A stretch of DNA of 12,224 bases from Bordetella parapertussis. Lineage in GTDB: Bacteria > Pseudomonadota > Gammaproteobacteria > Burkholderiales > Burkholderiaceae_C. The notes beneath the pieces are model-generated. The model saw only the letters and a list, made by a program, of their open reading frames with translations, made no database searches and was not told the origin of the DNA. The position numbers were made by a program, and so were the translations under genes. The stretch lies in NCBI GenBank assembly GCA_945900695.1, contig CAMDJU010000057.1, positions 1 through 12,224 on the forward strand. The letters are read 5' to 3'. Of this stretch, positions 1 to 8,494 are shown in pieces. The number at the start of each line of letters is the position of its first letter. Position 1 is the stretch's first letter.

Positions 1-683
1 GTCAATCCCCAGTGGCGCGGCAAGGCCAGATAGGCCGCAGCCTCACTCAAGGCCACTTCCAGCAGCACCCCTTTGCCCTGGCTTCGCCCCGGTTGGGCGC
101 GCAGCATCAAGGCTTTGAGAACCGCTTCGCTGGCCATGAGAGAGCCCCCCATGTCGGCAAACAAACTCGCCGGCAACTGCAAGCCATCGACCAAGCCCTG
201 TTCGGCCACATAGGTCAGGTCATGCCCGGGCTCTTCAGCGCGCGCACCTGGGGCCCCCACGATGGCCACACAACTCAGTGACGGGTATTGCCGCTGCAAA
301 GTTTTCCAGCCCAAGCTCAGCTTGTTCAAGGCAGAGGGCCTGAAAGAGGTGATCAGGACATCGGTGTTGCGCAACAACCGCGCCAAGACCGCTTGGCCTG
401 GGCTGCTTTTGAGATCGGCTTGCACCGTTCGCACCCCTTGGTGCATGGTTTGGTAAGCCACGGGACGGTAATGGGCCATGGGGTCGCCACTGGCGCTGGC
501 GGCACCAGGCGGGGCGGGCGGTTCGAGTTTGGTGCAATGCGCGCCCATGCCATGCAAGCGCATCAAGGCAGCAGGTCCTGGCAGATTCAGGGCCAGGCTG
601 AGCACACGCACGCCGCGCAAAACGCGCTGTTGACGGTGGGAGGATGTCAAGCCCTCTGCCGAGGTGGGTTTGGGTTTGGACAT
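1..683 (-). CDS. CaiB/BaiF family III CoA-transferase, N-terminal part (runs off left edge)
   Basis: The minus frame from an ATG at 683 stays open to the window edge, giving 227 residues of a family whose members are usually about 400, so the C-terminal half is missing. Visible family features are a Rossmann-like start (RVLSLALNLPGPAALMRL, about 26-43), a segment of the DVLITSFRPSAL type (108-119), GHDLTYVAEQGL (153-164), and LFADMGGSL (174-182), where Asp177 matches the Asp that carries the acyl-CoA intermediate in this family. These enzymes move CoA between acyl-CoA and a free carboxylic acid, or racemise 2-methylacyl-CoA, in the cytoplasm. The substrate cannot be read here. The start lies 3 nt after the pobA stop (TGA-ACC-ATG) without a clear Shine-Dalgarno, so translational coupling is likely. 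The first 20 residues are poorly conserved, so a later start is possible. Confidence 0.85.
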   Translation of the reverse strand, partial: MSKPKPTSAEGLTSSHRQQRVLRGVRVLSLALNLPGPAALMRLHGMGAHCTKLEPPAPPGAASASGDPMAHYRPVAYQTMHQGVRTVQADLKSSPGQAVLARLLRNTDVLITSFRPSALNKLSLGWKTLQRQYPSLSCVAIVGAPGARAEEPGHDLTYVAEQGLVDGLQLPASLFADMGGSLMASEAVLKALMLRAQPGRSQGKGVLLEVALSEAAAYLALPRHWGL

Positions 684-686
684 GGT

Positions 687-1901
<1,215 letters not shown>

Positions 1902-1925
1902 TCAAATGAAAAAAGGATCGGCAAA

Positions 1926-2669
1926 TCAATGATTGATGATTTTGGCCAAGAAATCTTTGGTGCGTTCATGTTGGGGATGATCAAAAAAGGCTTGGGGCGA
2001 ATTTTGCTCCACGATTTGACCTTGGTCCATGAAGATCACCCGGTCGGCCACGGCTTTGGCAAAGCCCATTTCATGGGTCACGCACAACATGGTGATGCCT
2101 TGTTCGGCGAGTTCCACCATCACGTCCAAGACCTCTTTGATCATCTCTGGGTCCAGCGCCGATGTGGGCTCGTCAAACAACATCACCTGGGGTGTCAGGC
2201 ACAGCGCGCGCGCAATGGCCACCCGCTGCTGTTGGCCGCCTGAAAGTTGTAACGGGTATTTGTGGGCTTGCTCGGCAATGCGCACCCGCTCGAGTTGCTG
2301 CATGGCGCGCTCGGTGGCCGCTTCGACCGAGAGCTTGCTCACCTGGATGGGGGCCAGGGTGAGGTTTTCCAGCACGGTCAAATGGGGAAACAAATTGAAT
2401 TGTTGAAACACCATGCCCACTTGCTTGCGCACCTGATCGATGGCGCGCAAATCTTCGCCCAACTCGATACCCGCCACAGTGATGCGGCCTTGTTGGTGCT
2501 CTTCCAGGCGGTTGATGCACCGAATCAAGGTGGATTTGCCCGATCCCGATGGGCCACAAATGACAATGCGCTCGCCCTTGCGAACCTGCAAGTCAATGTC
2601 ACGCAGCACATGAAATTGACCAAACCATTTGTTGACTTTTTCGAAGGAGACGATGGCCTCTGAGCTCAT
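1926..2669 (-). CDS. aapP: General L-amino acid ABC transporter ATPase (AapP/BztD type)
   Basis: The cytoplasmic ATPase that powers the adjoining AapQM permease (polar amino acid uptake family). At 247 residues it has normal length. It carries Walker [10 protein letters not shown] at 39-47, the Q-loop Gln89 in [13 protein letters not shown], the signature LSGGQQQR at 142-149, Walker B VMLFDE at 162-167, the D-loop SALD at 170-173, and the switch His199 in [20 protein letters not shown] and the [11 protein letters not shown] tail are typical of GlnQ/AapP ATPases. The start at 2669 has AAGGA about 10 nt upstream. The gene follows aapM after 28 nt and precedes pobA by 36 nt. All catalytic motifs are intact. 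Substrate choice is set by the binding protein, not by this subunit. Confidence 0.95.
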   Translation of the reverse strand: MSSEAIVSFEKVNKWFGQFHVLRDIDLQVRKGERIVICGPSGSGKSTLIRCINRLEEHQQGRITVAGIELGEDLRAIDQVRKQVGMVFQQFNLFPHLTVLENLTLAPIQVSKLSVEAATERAMQQLERVRIAEQAHKYPLQLSGGQQQRVAIARALCLTPQVMLFDEPTSALDPEMIKEVLDVMVELAEQGITMLCVTHEMGFAKAVADRVIFMDQGQIVEQNSPQAFFDHPQHERTKDFLAKIINH

Positions 2670-2697
2670 GGTGGTGGGGTCCTTGGTGGCAGGGTTT

Positions 2698-3813
2698 TCA
2701 GCGTGCTTGGCTGCGTTGCAGCTGATGTTCTACCCACAAGCTGTAGCGCGACATGGCAAAACAAAATGCAAAATAAATCAGGGTGATGAACAAATAGCCT
2801 TCAATTTTGAACGGGCGCCACAGGGGGTCGCCACTCAGGGCCAAGCCCAAAGCGCCAGAGAGTTCATACAAACTGACGATGGTGACCAAGGAGGTGTCTT
2901 TGAAAATGGCGATGAAGTTGTTCATGATGCCCGGCACCACATGGGCCAGGGCCTGGGGCAAGATGATGATTCTTTGGGTCTTCCAGTAACCCAAGCCCAA
3001 ACTGGCCGCAGCCTCGTATTGGCCTCGGGGGATGGCTTGCAAACCGCCACGCACAATTTCTGCGGTGTAGGCGGCCGAAAACAATGTGATGCCCACCAAA
3101 ACACGCAGCAACACATCGGGCGTGGTGCCCGCGGGCATGAGCAGGGGAAACATGAAGCTGGCCATGAACAACACAGATATCAAGGGCACGCCCCGGACCA
3201 ATTCGACATAGGTGACGCAAATGGTTTTGATGGCCGGCAAATCACTGCGTCGACCCAGCGCGACCAACACGGCCAGCGGAAAGGCCAAGGCAATGGACAG
3301 GGAAGACAACATCAAGGTCAATGGCAACCCGCCCCACTGATCGGTGGGCACAGGGCTCAGCCCCAATGAAAAGCCAAACAAGCGCCCACCCATCAGGCCA
3401 AAAAAAGCCAACCACACCGCCACCCACGCCCACAGCAAGCCGATCCGCCAAAAAGCCCGCATGCAGCTGACCACCAACAAGGACACCAACAAGACACAAG
3501 CCACCAATGGGCGCCATTGTTCTGCAAAGGGATAACGGCCAAAAATGATGATGCGGTATTTTTCACTCACCACGCCCCAGCAAGCGCCAATGCCACGGAT
3601 GGATTGGCAAGCATCCGCGTCGGGCCTGAATTGCGCATGCCACACCGCCCATGACCACAACTGGGGCAGCAGCCACAAGCCCAGCAGCAACAGGGACACC
3701 GTGGTCAGCGTGCTGGTGCGGTTGGCAAACAGGTTTTGGCGCAGCCACAAGCGCCAAGAGGTGTGGCTCACCGGCGGTGTTTTGGGGGCGATGTTTTGCA
3801 GCGAGATGGCCAT
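2698..3813 (-). CDS. aapM: General L-amino acid ABC transporter permease (AapM/BztC type)
   Basis: An inner-membrane permease of the HisM/GlnP family that pairs with AapQ. The open frame continues upstream to 4089, but that extension overlaps aapQ, is not hydrophobic and looks unrelated to permeases. ATG 3813 is chosen because it lies two bases after the aapQ stop (TGA-AG-ATG) and gives 371 residues, a usual AapM length. Membrane segments are visible near 36-58, 102-118, 122-142, 163-187, 208-226, 236-255 and 340-356. The segment [19 protein letters not shown] (84-102) is the subfamily hallmark between the first membrane helices. The EAA loop that contacts the ATPase is at about 267-289 ([15 protein letters not shown]). 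The Shine-Dalgarno is poor, consistent with translational coupling to aapQ. Confidence 0.93.
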   Translation of the reverse strand: MAISLQNIAPKTPPVSHTSWRLWLRQNLFANRTSTLTTVSLLLLGLWLLPQLWSWAVWHAQFRPDADACQSIRGIGACWGVVSEKYRIIIFGRYPFAEQWRPLVACVLLVSLLVVSCMRAFWRIGLLWAWVAVWLAFFGLMGGRLFGFSLGLSPVPTDQWGGLPLTLMLSSLSIALAFPLAVLVALGRRSDLPAIKTICVTYVELVRGVPLISVLFMASFMFPLLMPAGTTPDVLLRVLVGITLFSAAYTAEIVRGGLQAIPRGQYEAAASLGLGYWKTQRIIILPQALAHVVPGIMNNFIAIFKDTSLVTIVSLYELSGALGLALSGDPLWRPFKIEGYLFITLIYFAFCFAMSRYSLWVEHQLQRSQAR

Positions 3814-3815
3814 CT

Positions 3816-4808
3816 TCAACGTTCTCGAATGGCCATGCGCTGGTTGAACGCGTTCATCAGCGCAGAGGTGCCCAGGGACAGGCACAAATACACCGCCATG
3901 ATCAGCGCAATGCACTCCACCGCCCGACCTGTTTGGTTCAGTGCGGTGTTGGAGATGCTGACCAAATCGGGGTAGCCAATGGCCACCGCCAAAGAGGAGT
4001 TTTTGGTCAGGTTCAGGTATTGATTGGTCAGGGGCGGGATGATGACCCGCATGGCCTGGGGCAGCAGCACTTGGCGGGTGGTTTGCCAATTGGACAAACC
4101 AATGCTTTTCGCGGCCTCGAGTTGGCCGCGTGGCACCGACACAATGCCAGCACGCACCACCTCTGCCACAAATGCCGAGGTGTAAAAACTCAAGCCCAGG
4201 GTGATGGCCAAAAATTCGGGGGTCAGGCTGATGCCTTGGGTGATCTCGCCGTCAAACCAAATGGGGACATCCCACACCAGGCCATGGACAGATGGGTCCC
4301 ACACGGGAACAGGAAAAGAAATCCCGTTTTTGCTGAGGTAAAACCAGTCATTGAAGTGCAGCGGACTTTGGCTGTCGGGCATGAACTCGACCAGCAACAC
4401 ATACCAAATCAGCAACTGCAGCAACACAGGCACATTGCGAAACAATTCGGTATAGGCGTAGCCCAGGCCCCGGGCCAGTGCGTTATGCGAGACACGCCCT
4501 ACGCCGATCAAGGTACCCAAAATCGTGCAAAAAGCGATGCCCACCACCGACACCCGCAAGGTGTTGAGCAGGCCAACAAAAAAGGCGCGCCAGTAAGGCT
4601 CACTGGAGTCGAAGGCGATCATCGACTCGCCAATGTCGAAGCCGGCATTGGCCCACAAAAAGTCAAACCCGCTTTGGATGCCACGCGCTTTCATATTGGC
4701 CAAGGTGTTGCTGAGCAACCAAGCCAGCAGCAAAACCAAGCCCAACAGCAAAGCCAACTGGTAGAGCCAGCGACGCGTTTGTTTCTGGTGCCAAAAAGAA
4801 CTGTTCAT
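3816..4808 (-). CDS. aapQ: General L-amino acid ABC transporter permease (AapQ/BztB type)
   Basis: The inner-membrane partner of AapM. It has 330 residues, shorter than the roughly 400 I recall for rhizobial AapQ, but it starts and ends like a complete protein. The first membrane helix is near 15-33, followed by the family segment SGFDFLWANAGFDIGES (46-62), then membrane segments near 76-104, 125-141, 198-216 and 296-313. The EAA loop is at about 230-253 (LEAAKSIGLSNWQTTRQVLL), and the C-terminal segment LTKNSSLAVAIGYPDL is characteristic of AapQ/BztB/YhdX. The start at 4808 lacks an obvious Shine-Dalgarno and lies just downstream of a strong hairpin in the gap after aapJ, which may lower expression relative to the binding protein. 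The gene ends two bases before aapM. Confidence 0.93.
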   Translation of the reverse strand: MNSSFWHQKQTRRWLYQLALLLGLVLLLAWLLSNTLANMKARGIQSGFDFLWANAGFDIGESMIAFDSSEPYWRAFFVGLLNTLRVSVVGIAFCTILGTLIGVGRVSHNALARGLGYAYTELFRNVPVLLQLLIWYVLLVEFMPDSQSPLHFNDWFYLSKNGISFPVPVWDPSVHGLVWDVPIWFDGEITQGISLTPEFLAITLGLSFYTSAFVAEVVRAGIVSVPRGQLEAAKSIGLSNWQTTRQVLLPQAMRVIIPPLTNQYLNLTKNSSLAVAIGYPDLVSISNTALNQTGRAVECIALIMAVYLCLSLGTSALMNAFNQRMAIRER

Positions 4809-4817
4809 GCCAAATAA

Positions 4818-4847
4818 AAAGGATGGCCCCAGCAGAGGCCATCCTTT
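4818..4847 (-). terminator. Hairpin with T-rich tail between aapJ and aapQ (attenuator candidate)
   Basis: A perfect 11-bp inverted repeat (AAAGGATGGCC, 8-nt loop, GGCCATCCTTT). On the minus strand the second arm ends in TTT and continues TTATTT (down to 4812), as in an intrinsic terminator. It sits in the 48-bp gap between the aapJ stop and the aapQ start. Hairpins at this place in binding-protein transport operons often stop part of the transcripts or protect the upstream message, so that the binding protein is made in excess. Because aapQMP have no other visible promoter, partial read-through is the most likely behaviour. Confidence 0.75.
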
Positions 4848-4856
4848 AACGGGTGA

Positions 4857-5897
4857 TCAGCGAATCGGCGGGGCGTATTGCAAGCCACCTTTGGCCCACT
4901 GGGCGTTGGGGCCACGCTTGAGGGCCAAGGGGGTTTTTTCACCCACATTGCGCTCAAAAATTTCACCATAGTTGCCGCTGGTGGTGATGGCGCGCACCAA
5001 CCATTCGCGGTCCAGGCCCAGCAATTTGCCCGTGTCGTCGCTCTTGCCCAGCAAGCGCATGACCACCGGGTCGGTGCTCTCGGCCTTGAGTTTTTCGATG
5101 TTGGCGGCTGTGATGCCGTATTCCTCGGCTTCCACCAAGCCGTAAATCACCCATTTCACAATGGCAAACCATTCGTCATCGCCACGGCGCACCAATGGAC
5201 CCAGGGGTTCTTTGGAGATCAACTCGGGCAGGATGGCGTGTTCTTTGGGGTCTTTGGCTTCTTTGGAGCGGATGGAGGCCAAGCCAGACGCATCGGTGGT
5301 GTAGGCCTTGCATCGACCTGCAAAGTAGGCGGCATTGGCAGCCTCGAGTTTTTCGAACACCACGGGCTTGATGGCCAGGTTGTTGGCTTTGGAGAAATCG
5401 GTCAGATTTTTCTCGGTGGTGGTGCCAGATTGCACGCAAACGGTGGCGTTTTTCAACTGTTTGGCGCTTTTGATCCCACCCTTGACCGGCACCATGAAAC
5501 CTTGACCGTCGTAAAAGGTGACGGCGGTTTGGTGCAAACCCAAAGACGCGTCGCGCGTCAGGGTGAAGGTGGTGTTGCGTGACAACATATCGATCTCACC
5601 CGACTGCAAGGCCGTGAAGCGTTGGGGGGCCGACAAAGGCACATAGCGAACTTTGTCACCGCTGCCCAATACAGCTGCAGCCACCGCACGACAGACGTCC
5701 ACGTCCAGACCTGTCCATTTGCCTTGGCTGTCTGCCGCACCAAAACCGGCCAAACCGGTGTTGACGCCGCAGACCATTTGGTCGCGCTGCTTGATCGTGT
5801 CCAGCGTTTTACCGGCCCAAGCTTGGGTTGAGAACAAAACCGACAAGCCAAGGGCAGCGGCACCGCCAAGAGCGGCTTTGATGGGTGAGCATTTCAT
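4857..5897 (-). CDS. aapJ: General L-amino acid ABC transporter periplasmic binding protein (AapJ/BztA type)
   Basis: The periplasmic receptor that delivers amino acids to AapQMP. The 346-residue protein has a Sec signal peptide (positive MKCSPIK, hydrophobic core about 8-22, likely cleavage after AWA at 26-28). The mature part starts GKTLDTIKQRDQMVCGVNTGLAGFG and continues WTGLDVDVCRAVAAAVLG (61-78), both typical of the AapJ/BztA group, followed by SRNTTFTLTRD (106-116), a conserved stretch of that family. Broad polar L-amino-acid uptake is the family role, but the operon link with pobA leaves open an aromatic or otherwise unusual ligand. ATG 5897 has a good Shine-Dalgarno (AAGGA at 5904-5908, 6 nt spacing). 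This is the first gene of the run; its promoter must lie in the 187 bp between it and tRNA-Pro, where no clear -35/-10 pair stands out. Confidence 0.94.
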   Translation of the reverse strand: MKCSPIKAALGGAAALGLSVLFSTQAWAGKTLDTIKQRDQMVCGVNTGLAGFGAADSQGKWTGLDVDVCRAVAAAVLGSGDKVRYVPLSAPQRFTALQSGEIDMLSRNTTFTLTRDASLGLHQTAVTFYDGQGFMVPVKGGIKSAKQLKNATVCVQSGTTTEKNLTDFSKANNLAIKPVVFEKLEAANAAYFAGRCKAYTTDASGLASIRSKEAKDPKEHAILPELISKEPLGPLVRRGDDEWFAIVKWVIYGLVEAEEYGITAANIEKLKAESTDPVVMRLLGKSDDTGKLLGLDREWLVRAITTSGNYGEIFERNVGEKTPLALKRGPNAQWAKGGLQYAPPIR

Positions 5898-5903
5898 GAA
5901 CGA

Positions 5904-5908
5904 TCCTT
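5904..5908 (-). promoter_or_regulatory. Shine-Dalgarno of aapJ
   Basis: AAGGA on the minus strand, 6 nt before ATG 5897. It is the strongest ribosome binding site of the six-gene run; pobA, aapQ, aapM and the CoA-transferase have weak or no visible ones. This supports aapJ as the leading and most translated gene. Confidence 0.7.
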
Positions 5909-6084
5909 CGTAAAGTGAATTTCAGATGACATTGTGCTTCAAAAGCATTCGTCCGCAGCCCGCTATCATTTTGGTGTGGTCTTTCAATCCCTGGGTGTGG
6001 TTTCGAAGCTCTGCAACGCGATGGCTGCAAAAAATAATGGACCAGAGAAGCGATAGGCGCCAGCTGGCATTAGAATGACCTGAT

Positions 6085-6161
<77 letters not shown>

Positions 6162-6167
6162 TTGAGC

Positions 6168-6194
6168 AAAAGGCCCTTCACAGGGCCTTTTTTT
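6168..6194 (+). terminator. Intrinsic terminator between tRNA-Pro and tRNA-Arg
   Basis: A perfect 10-bp stem (AAAAGGCCCT, 4-nt loop TCAC, AGGGCCTTTT) followed by three more T, with the T run ending at 6194. The A run on the left arm means it could also act on minus-strand transcripts. It starts 6 nt after the tRNA-Pro CCA end and stops 7 nt before tRNA-Arg. Either tRNA-Arg has its own promoter inside this short gap or hairpin (not visible), or it depends on read-through, or the hairpin is a processing signal. Confidence 0.75.
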
Positions 6195-6201
6195 CATCCG
6201 T

Positions 6202-6278
6202 CTGCCCGTAGCTCAGTTGGATAGAGCAACAGCCTTCTAAGCTGTGGGTCGGGGGTTCGATCCCCTCCGGGCAGGCCA
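6202..6278 (+). tRNA. tRNA-Arg (anticodon UCU)
   Basis: A 77-nt cloverleaf with encoded CCA. The acceptor stem CTGCCCG pairs perfectly with CGGGCAG, the D stem GCTC pairs with GAGC, and the anticodon stem ACAGC pairs with GCTGT. The loop 6234-6240 (CTTCTAA) holds anticodon TCT at 6236-6238. The T arm is GGGGG-TTCGATC-CCCTC with one G-T pair. The discriminator is G at 6275, as allowed for arginine tRNAs. It reads AGA codons (and AGG by wobble), which are rare in GC-rich genomes. Confidence 0.96.
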
Positions 6279-6332
6279 AAACGACCTTTCATACACCCTC
6301 AAATAGTCTCGAAGCCCAATTGATACAAAGGT

Positions 6333-7520
6333 TTATAGAGACTTTGTGGCATCTTGCTGTTGATTTGAAGGTCTTAAAAAGTCGCCATCTTGAATGGCTT
6401 TGAGGTTTTTCGCACCAGCTAAGCCCATGACGCGATCAAGCTCGTTGTTCAACAAGTCCACGACCCATTCCACCCCTTCTTGCCCAGCGACAGATAAGCC
6501 CCACAAATGGGGGCGGCCCAACAACACCGCTGTGGCACCCAAAGCCATTGCTTTGAATACATCACTACCCCGGCGCACGCCGCCATCCAGCAACACCGGA
6601 ACGGCACCGTTGACGGCTTGAACAATGGCGGGCAGGGCCCGCGCACTGGCCATGGCGCCGTTGAGTTGCCTGCCGCCATGGTTGGAGACGATGAGGGCAT
6701 CGATCCCGTGCTTGACAGCCTCAGACGCTTCATGGGGATGAAGAACGCCTTTCAAAATCAATTTTCCTTTCCAGTGGTCGCGCAACATGACCACGTCCTG
6801 CCAGGACATGCTGGGGTCCAGCAAAGAGCCCATGCGGGCCGCCAGTGCGGCAACAGACTCAGTCACATTTGATTGAACATAATTTCCAAAGGTGACTTTA
6901 GACAACTCATGGCGCATGGACCACCACCAGGCCGGCTTTTGGGCAAACGCCAACATCTGGGCGAAATCAAATCGCGGCGGAATGGTGAACCCGTTGACCA
7001 AGTCGCGCTCACGCTTGCCAATCATTTGGTTGTCAATGGTCAACACCAAGGCATCAAAGCCACTGTCTTGCGCACGGGTGGCGAGTTCGCGGGTGAAGCC
7101 TCTGTCTTTGTAGATAAAAACCTGCATCCATTTCATGCCATGGTGTGACTGAGCCAGTTGCTCCAGCGTGCATACAGAACCATGACTCAGGCAGTAAACA
7201 GTACCCTTTGCTGCTGCTGCTTTTGCACTTTCAATCTCGCCTTGGGGCCAAAATAAGCCAGCAAGCCCGGTGGGGCCAAGCAGCAAGGGACTGCGCAATG
7301 TATGCCCAAATAAGGACACAGAGAGGTCACGTTCAGCTGCGCCATTCAAGGGCTGGGGAAGTACATCCCATGACAGAAAGGCTGACTCGTTTTGGCGCAA
7401 TGTGTCTTCGTCTTCAGCGCCACCATCAATGTAGTCAAAAATAGGTCGAGGTAAGCGTTTTTGCGCCATGCGGCGCAGGGCCGCAACGCTGTAACCGTCA
7501 CGTTTCAAGTCGTGGTTCAT
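6333..7520 (-). CDS. FMN-dependent alpha-hydroxy-acid oxidase/dehydrogenase
   Basis: A 395-residue member of the glycolate oxidase / L-lactate dehydrogenase / mandelate dehydrogenase family, which oxidises an (S)-2-hydroxy acid to the 2-keto acid using FMN. Family landmarks in order are FDYIDGGAEDE with substrate Tyr30, GPTGLAGLFWPQGE (82-95), LTIDNQMIGKRERDL (160-174), LKGVLHP with Lys257, VSNHGGRQLNGA with catalytic His281 and Arg284, then LDGGVRRGSD (311-320) and ALGATAVLLGRP (326-337) binding the FMN phosphate. Two positions deviate: the second active-site Tyr (usually QLY) is Phe135 in QVF, and the usual Asp after GGRQL is Asn287. The exact substrate is unknown. The gene starts 26 nt after the RraA-type aldolase stop, so they probably form an operon. 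The Shine-Dalgarno is weak. Confidence 0.9.
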   Translation of the reverse strand: MNHDLKRDGYSVAALRRMAQKRLPRPIFDYIDGGAEDEDTLRQNESAFLSWDVLPQPLNGAAERDLSVSLFGHTLRSPLLLGPTGLAGLFWPQGEIESAKAAAAKGTVYCLSHGSVCTLEQLAQSHHGMKWMQVFIYKDRGFTRELATRAQDSGFDALVLTIDNQMIGKRERDLVNGFTIPPRFDFAQMLAFAQKPAWWWSMRHELSKVTFGNYVQSNVTESVAALAARMGSLLDPSMSWQDVVMLRDHWKGKLILKGVLHPHEASEAVKHGIDALIVSNHGGRQLNGAMASARALPAIVQAVNGAVPVLLDGGVRRGSDVFKAMALGATAVLLGRPHLWGLSVAGQEGVEWVVDLLNNELDRVMGLAGAKNLKAIQDGDFLRPSNQQQDATKSL

Positions 7521-7546
7521 CGGATAAATGAATGTTGAGTACCGAG

Positions 7547-8200
7547 TTAGGCTTTCAAAAAGTCAGGCAGGCGCGCGCCCTGGCGTACAGATTCATCGGC
7601 TGCTGCCTCGTCAGCACGAATGGTGGGTAGCTTGGCAAGCACAGATGCCAGCATTTCTTTAGGAATGATGACCACACCATCTAGATCTGCGACAACAATA
7701 TCGCCACTGCTGACAACATGACCGGCAATGTTCACAGGCATACCGATCGTCCCGGGTCCATTGCGATGGGGAGAGTTCGGCGTCACGCCCATTGACCAAG
7801 CTGGCAGTCCGACAGACTTCAAGCCCACCAAATCACGCACGCATCCATCTGTGACAAAGCCGACTGCACCTGAATTTTTGGCCATGCCCAGCACCAAGTC
7901 TCCAGTGACGGCACATCCTGTAAAACCATCTGCGCCGACCATCAGCACATCCCCAGGCTGCACGTGCTGCAAGGCACACATCAAGGCCAGGTTGTCTGCC
8001 GGGCCGGCATGGCATGTCAAGGCAACGCCGCAAAATGCATATTGCTCGGCGATGCTTGGGTGGATGCGGTAATCCAATGCCCCCGTGCCTCCCATTGCGT
8101 CCACAATAAAACCAGTGGGGGTACCAATCAGTTGCGCCACCAGTTTGGCATCCGGGCGCTGAATGGCTTGAGTTTGGAGATTCGGTACTTCTTCAATCAT
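7547..8200 (-). CDS. RraA-family class II aldolase/decarboxylase
   Basis: 217 residues, the normal size for RraA-like proteins (HMG/CHA aldolase type, formerly annotated as demethylmenaquinone methyltransferase). The family motif D-x20-R-D is intact as Asp101, Arg122 and Asp123 (in GDLVLGMA and DGCVRDLVGL). The Arg binds the substrate carboxylate and the Asp residues act through a divalent metal. This version is associated with pyruvate-aldolase or oxaloacetate-decarboxylase activity, unlike the RNase E regulator RraA of E. coli, which as I recall has Gly at the first position. Likely chemistry is cleavage of a 4-hydroxy-2-oxo acid to pyruvate, or decarboxylation of a 2-keto acid; the true substrate is not readable. 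First gene of a two-gene minus-strand unit, with a candidate promoter at 8242-8270 and a weak Shine-Dalgarno. Confidence 0.88.
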   Translation of the reverse strand: MIEEVPNLQTQAIQRPDAKLVAQLIGTPTGFIVDAMGGTGALDYRIHPSIAEQYAFCGVALTCHAGPADNLALMCALQHVQPGDVLMVGADGFTGCAVTGDLVLGMAKNSGAVGFVTDGCVRDLVGLKSVGLPAWSMGVTPNSPHRNGPGTIGMPVNIAGHVVSSGDIVVADLDGVVIIPKEMLASVLAKLPTIRADEAAADESVRQGARLPDFLKA

Positions 8201-8241
8201 GTCAACACTTTCTGTGATTTTTAAAAGAACAATGCCGACTC

Positions 8242-8270
8242 ATTTGATAACCAATCTCAATCCTTGTCAA
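8242..8270 (-). promoter_or_regulatory. Candidate sigma-70 promoter of the RraA-type/hydroxy-acid oxidoreductase operon
   Basis: On the minus strand a perfect TTGACA (plus positions 8265-8270) is followed after 17 nt by TCAAAT (8242-8247, 4 of 6 matches to TATAAT). The start codon at 8200 would then have a leader of roughly 35 nt. This is a pattern call only; the -10 element is weak. Confidence 0.4.
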
Positions 8271-8370
8271 ACCAAGCCTGTCCATGCATTGGGAGTGTTC
8301 GGTAGCGCCTCTGGCTTCAAAGTAACACGCCAGCAAGGCGCCAATTGCCAGCGTAGCTTGCAGGACGCGG

Positions 8371-8445
8371 AGATATCTTGACTGTCACGGTGACGTGCTT
8401 GGGTAAAATTGCACAGAGAATTTGCGTGTCTCAGGGCTAACCCTG
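8371..8445 (+). promoter_or_regulatory. Dyad-containing upstream region of tctC
   Basis: The 294-bp gap between the divergent RraA-type and tctC genes contains no further gene that I can support. Near tctC it holds two short perfect dyads: GTCAC-G-GTGAC (8384-8394) and CAGGG-CTAA-CCCTG (8432-8445). A TTGACT (8378-8383) precedes TAAAAT (8404-8409), but the 20-nt spacer is too long for a normal promoter. The dyads are reasonable operator candidates for control of the divergent genes; no regulator gene lies alongside. Confidence 0.3.
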
Positions 8446-8483
8446 GTTGGTACTTGGTTTTAATGTTCAGGACTATTCGCCAC

Positions 8484-8489
8484 GAAAGG
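8484..8489 (+). promoter_or_regulatory. Shine-Dalgarno that fixes the tctC start
   Basis: GAAAGG lies 5 nt before ATG 8495. It favours 8495 over the in-frame ATG at 8447, which would put 16 non-hydrophobic residues in front of the signal peptide. Confidence 0.65.
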
Positions 8490-8494
8490 CTTTT

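Noticed and set aside
3814..4089. Upstream extension of the aapM frame inside aapQ
   Set aside because: The added 92 residues overlap conserved aapQ sequence, resemble no permease, and a coupled start exists at 3813.
3651..4817. Long plus-strand open frame (388 codons) opposite aapM/aapQ
   Set aside because: It is a mirror of conserved permease genes, with no recognisable domain and no plausible start region.
6013..6050. Possible sigma-54 promoter for aapJ (TGG...TTTGCA on the minus strand)
   Set aside because: The GG and GC elements are separated by 13 nt, not the 10 nt required.
6202..6332. tRNA-Arg 3' end as an integration (att) site
   Set aside because: No repeat of the tRNA 3' end and no integrase or mobile genes are seen in the window.
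6325..6347. ACAAAG...CTTTGT repeat overlapping the stop of the hydroxy-acid oxidoreductase gene as a terminator
   Set aside because: It has only 6-bp AT-rich arms, an 11-nt loop and no T run; too weak to call.
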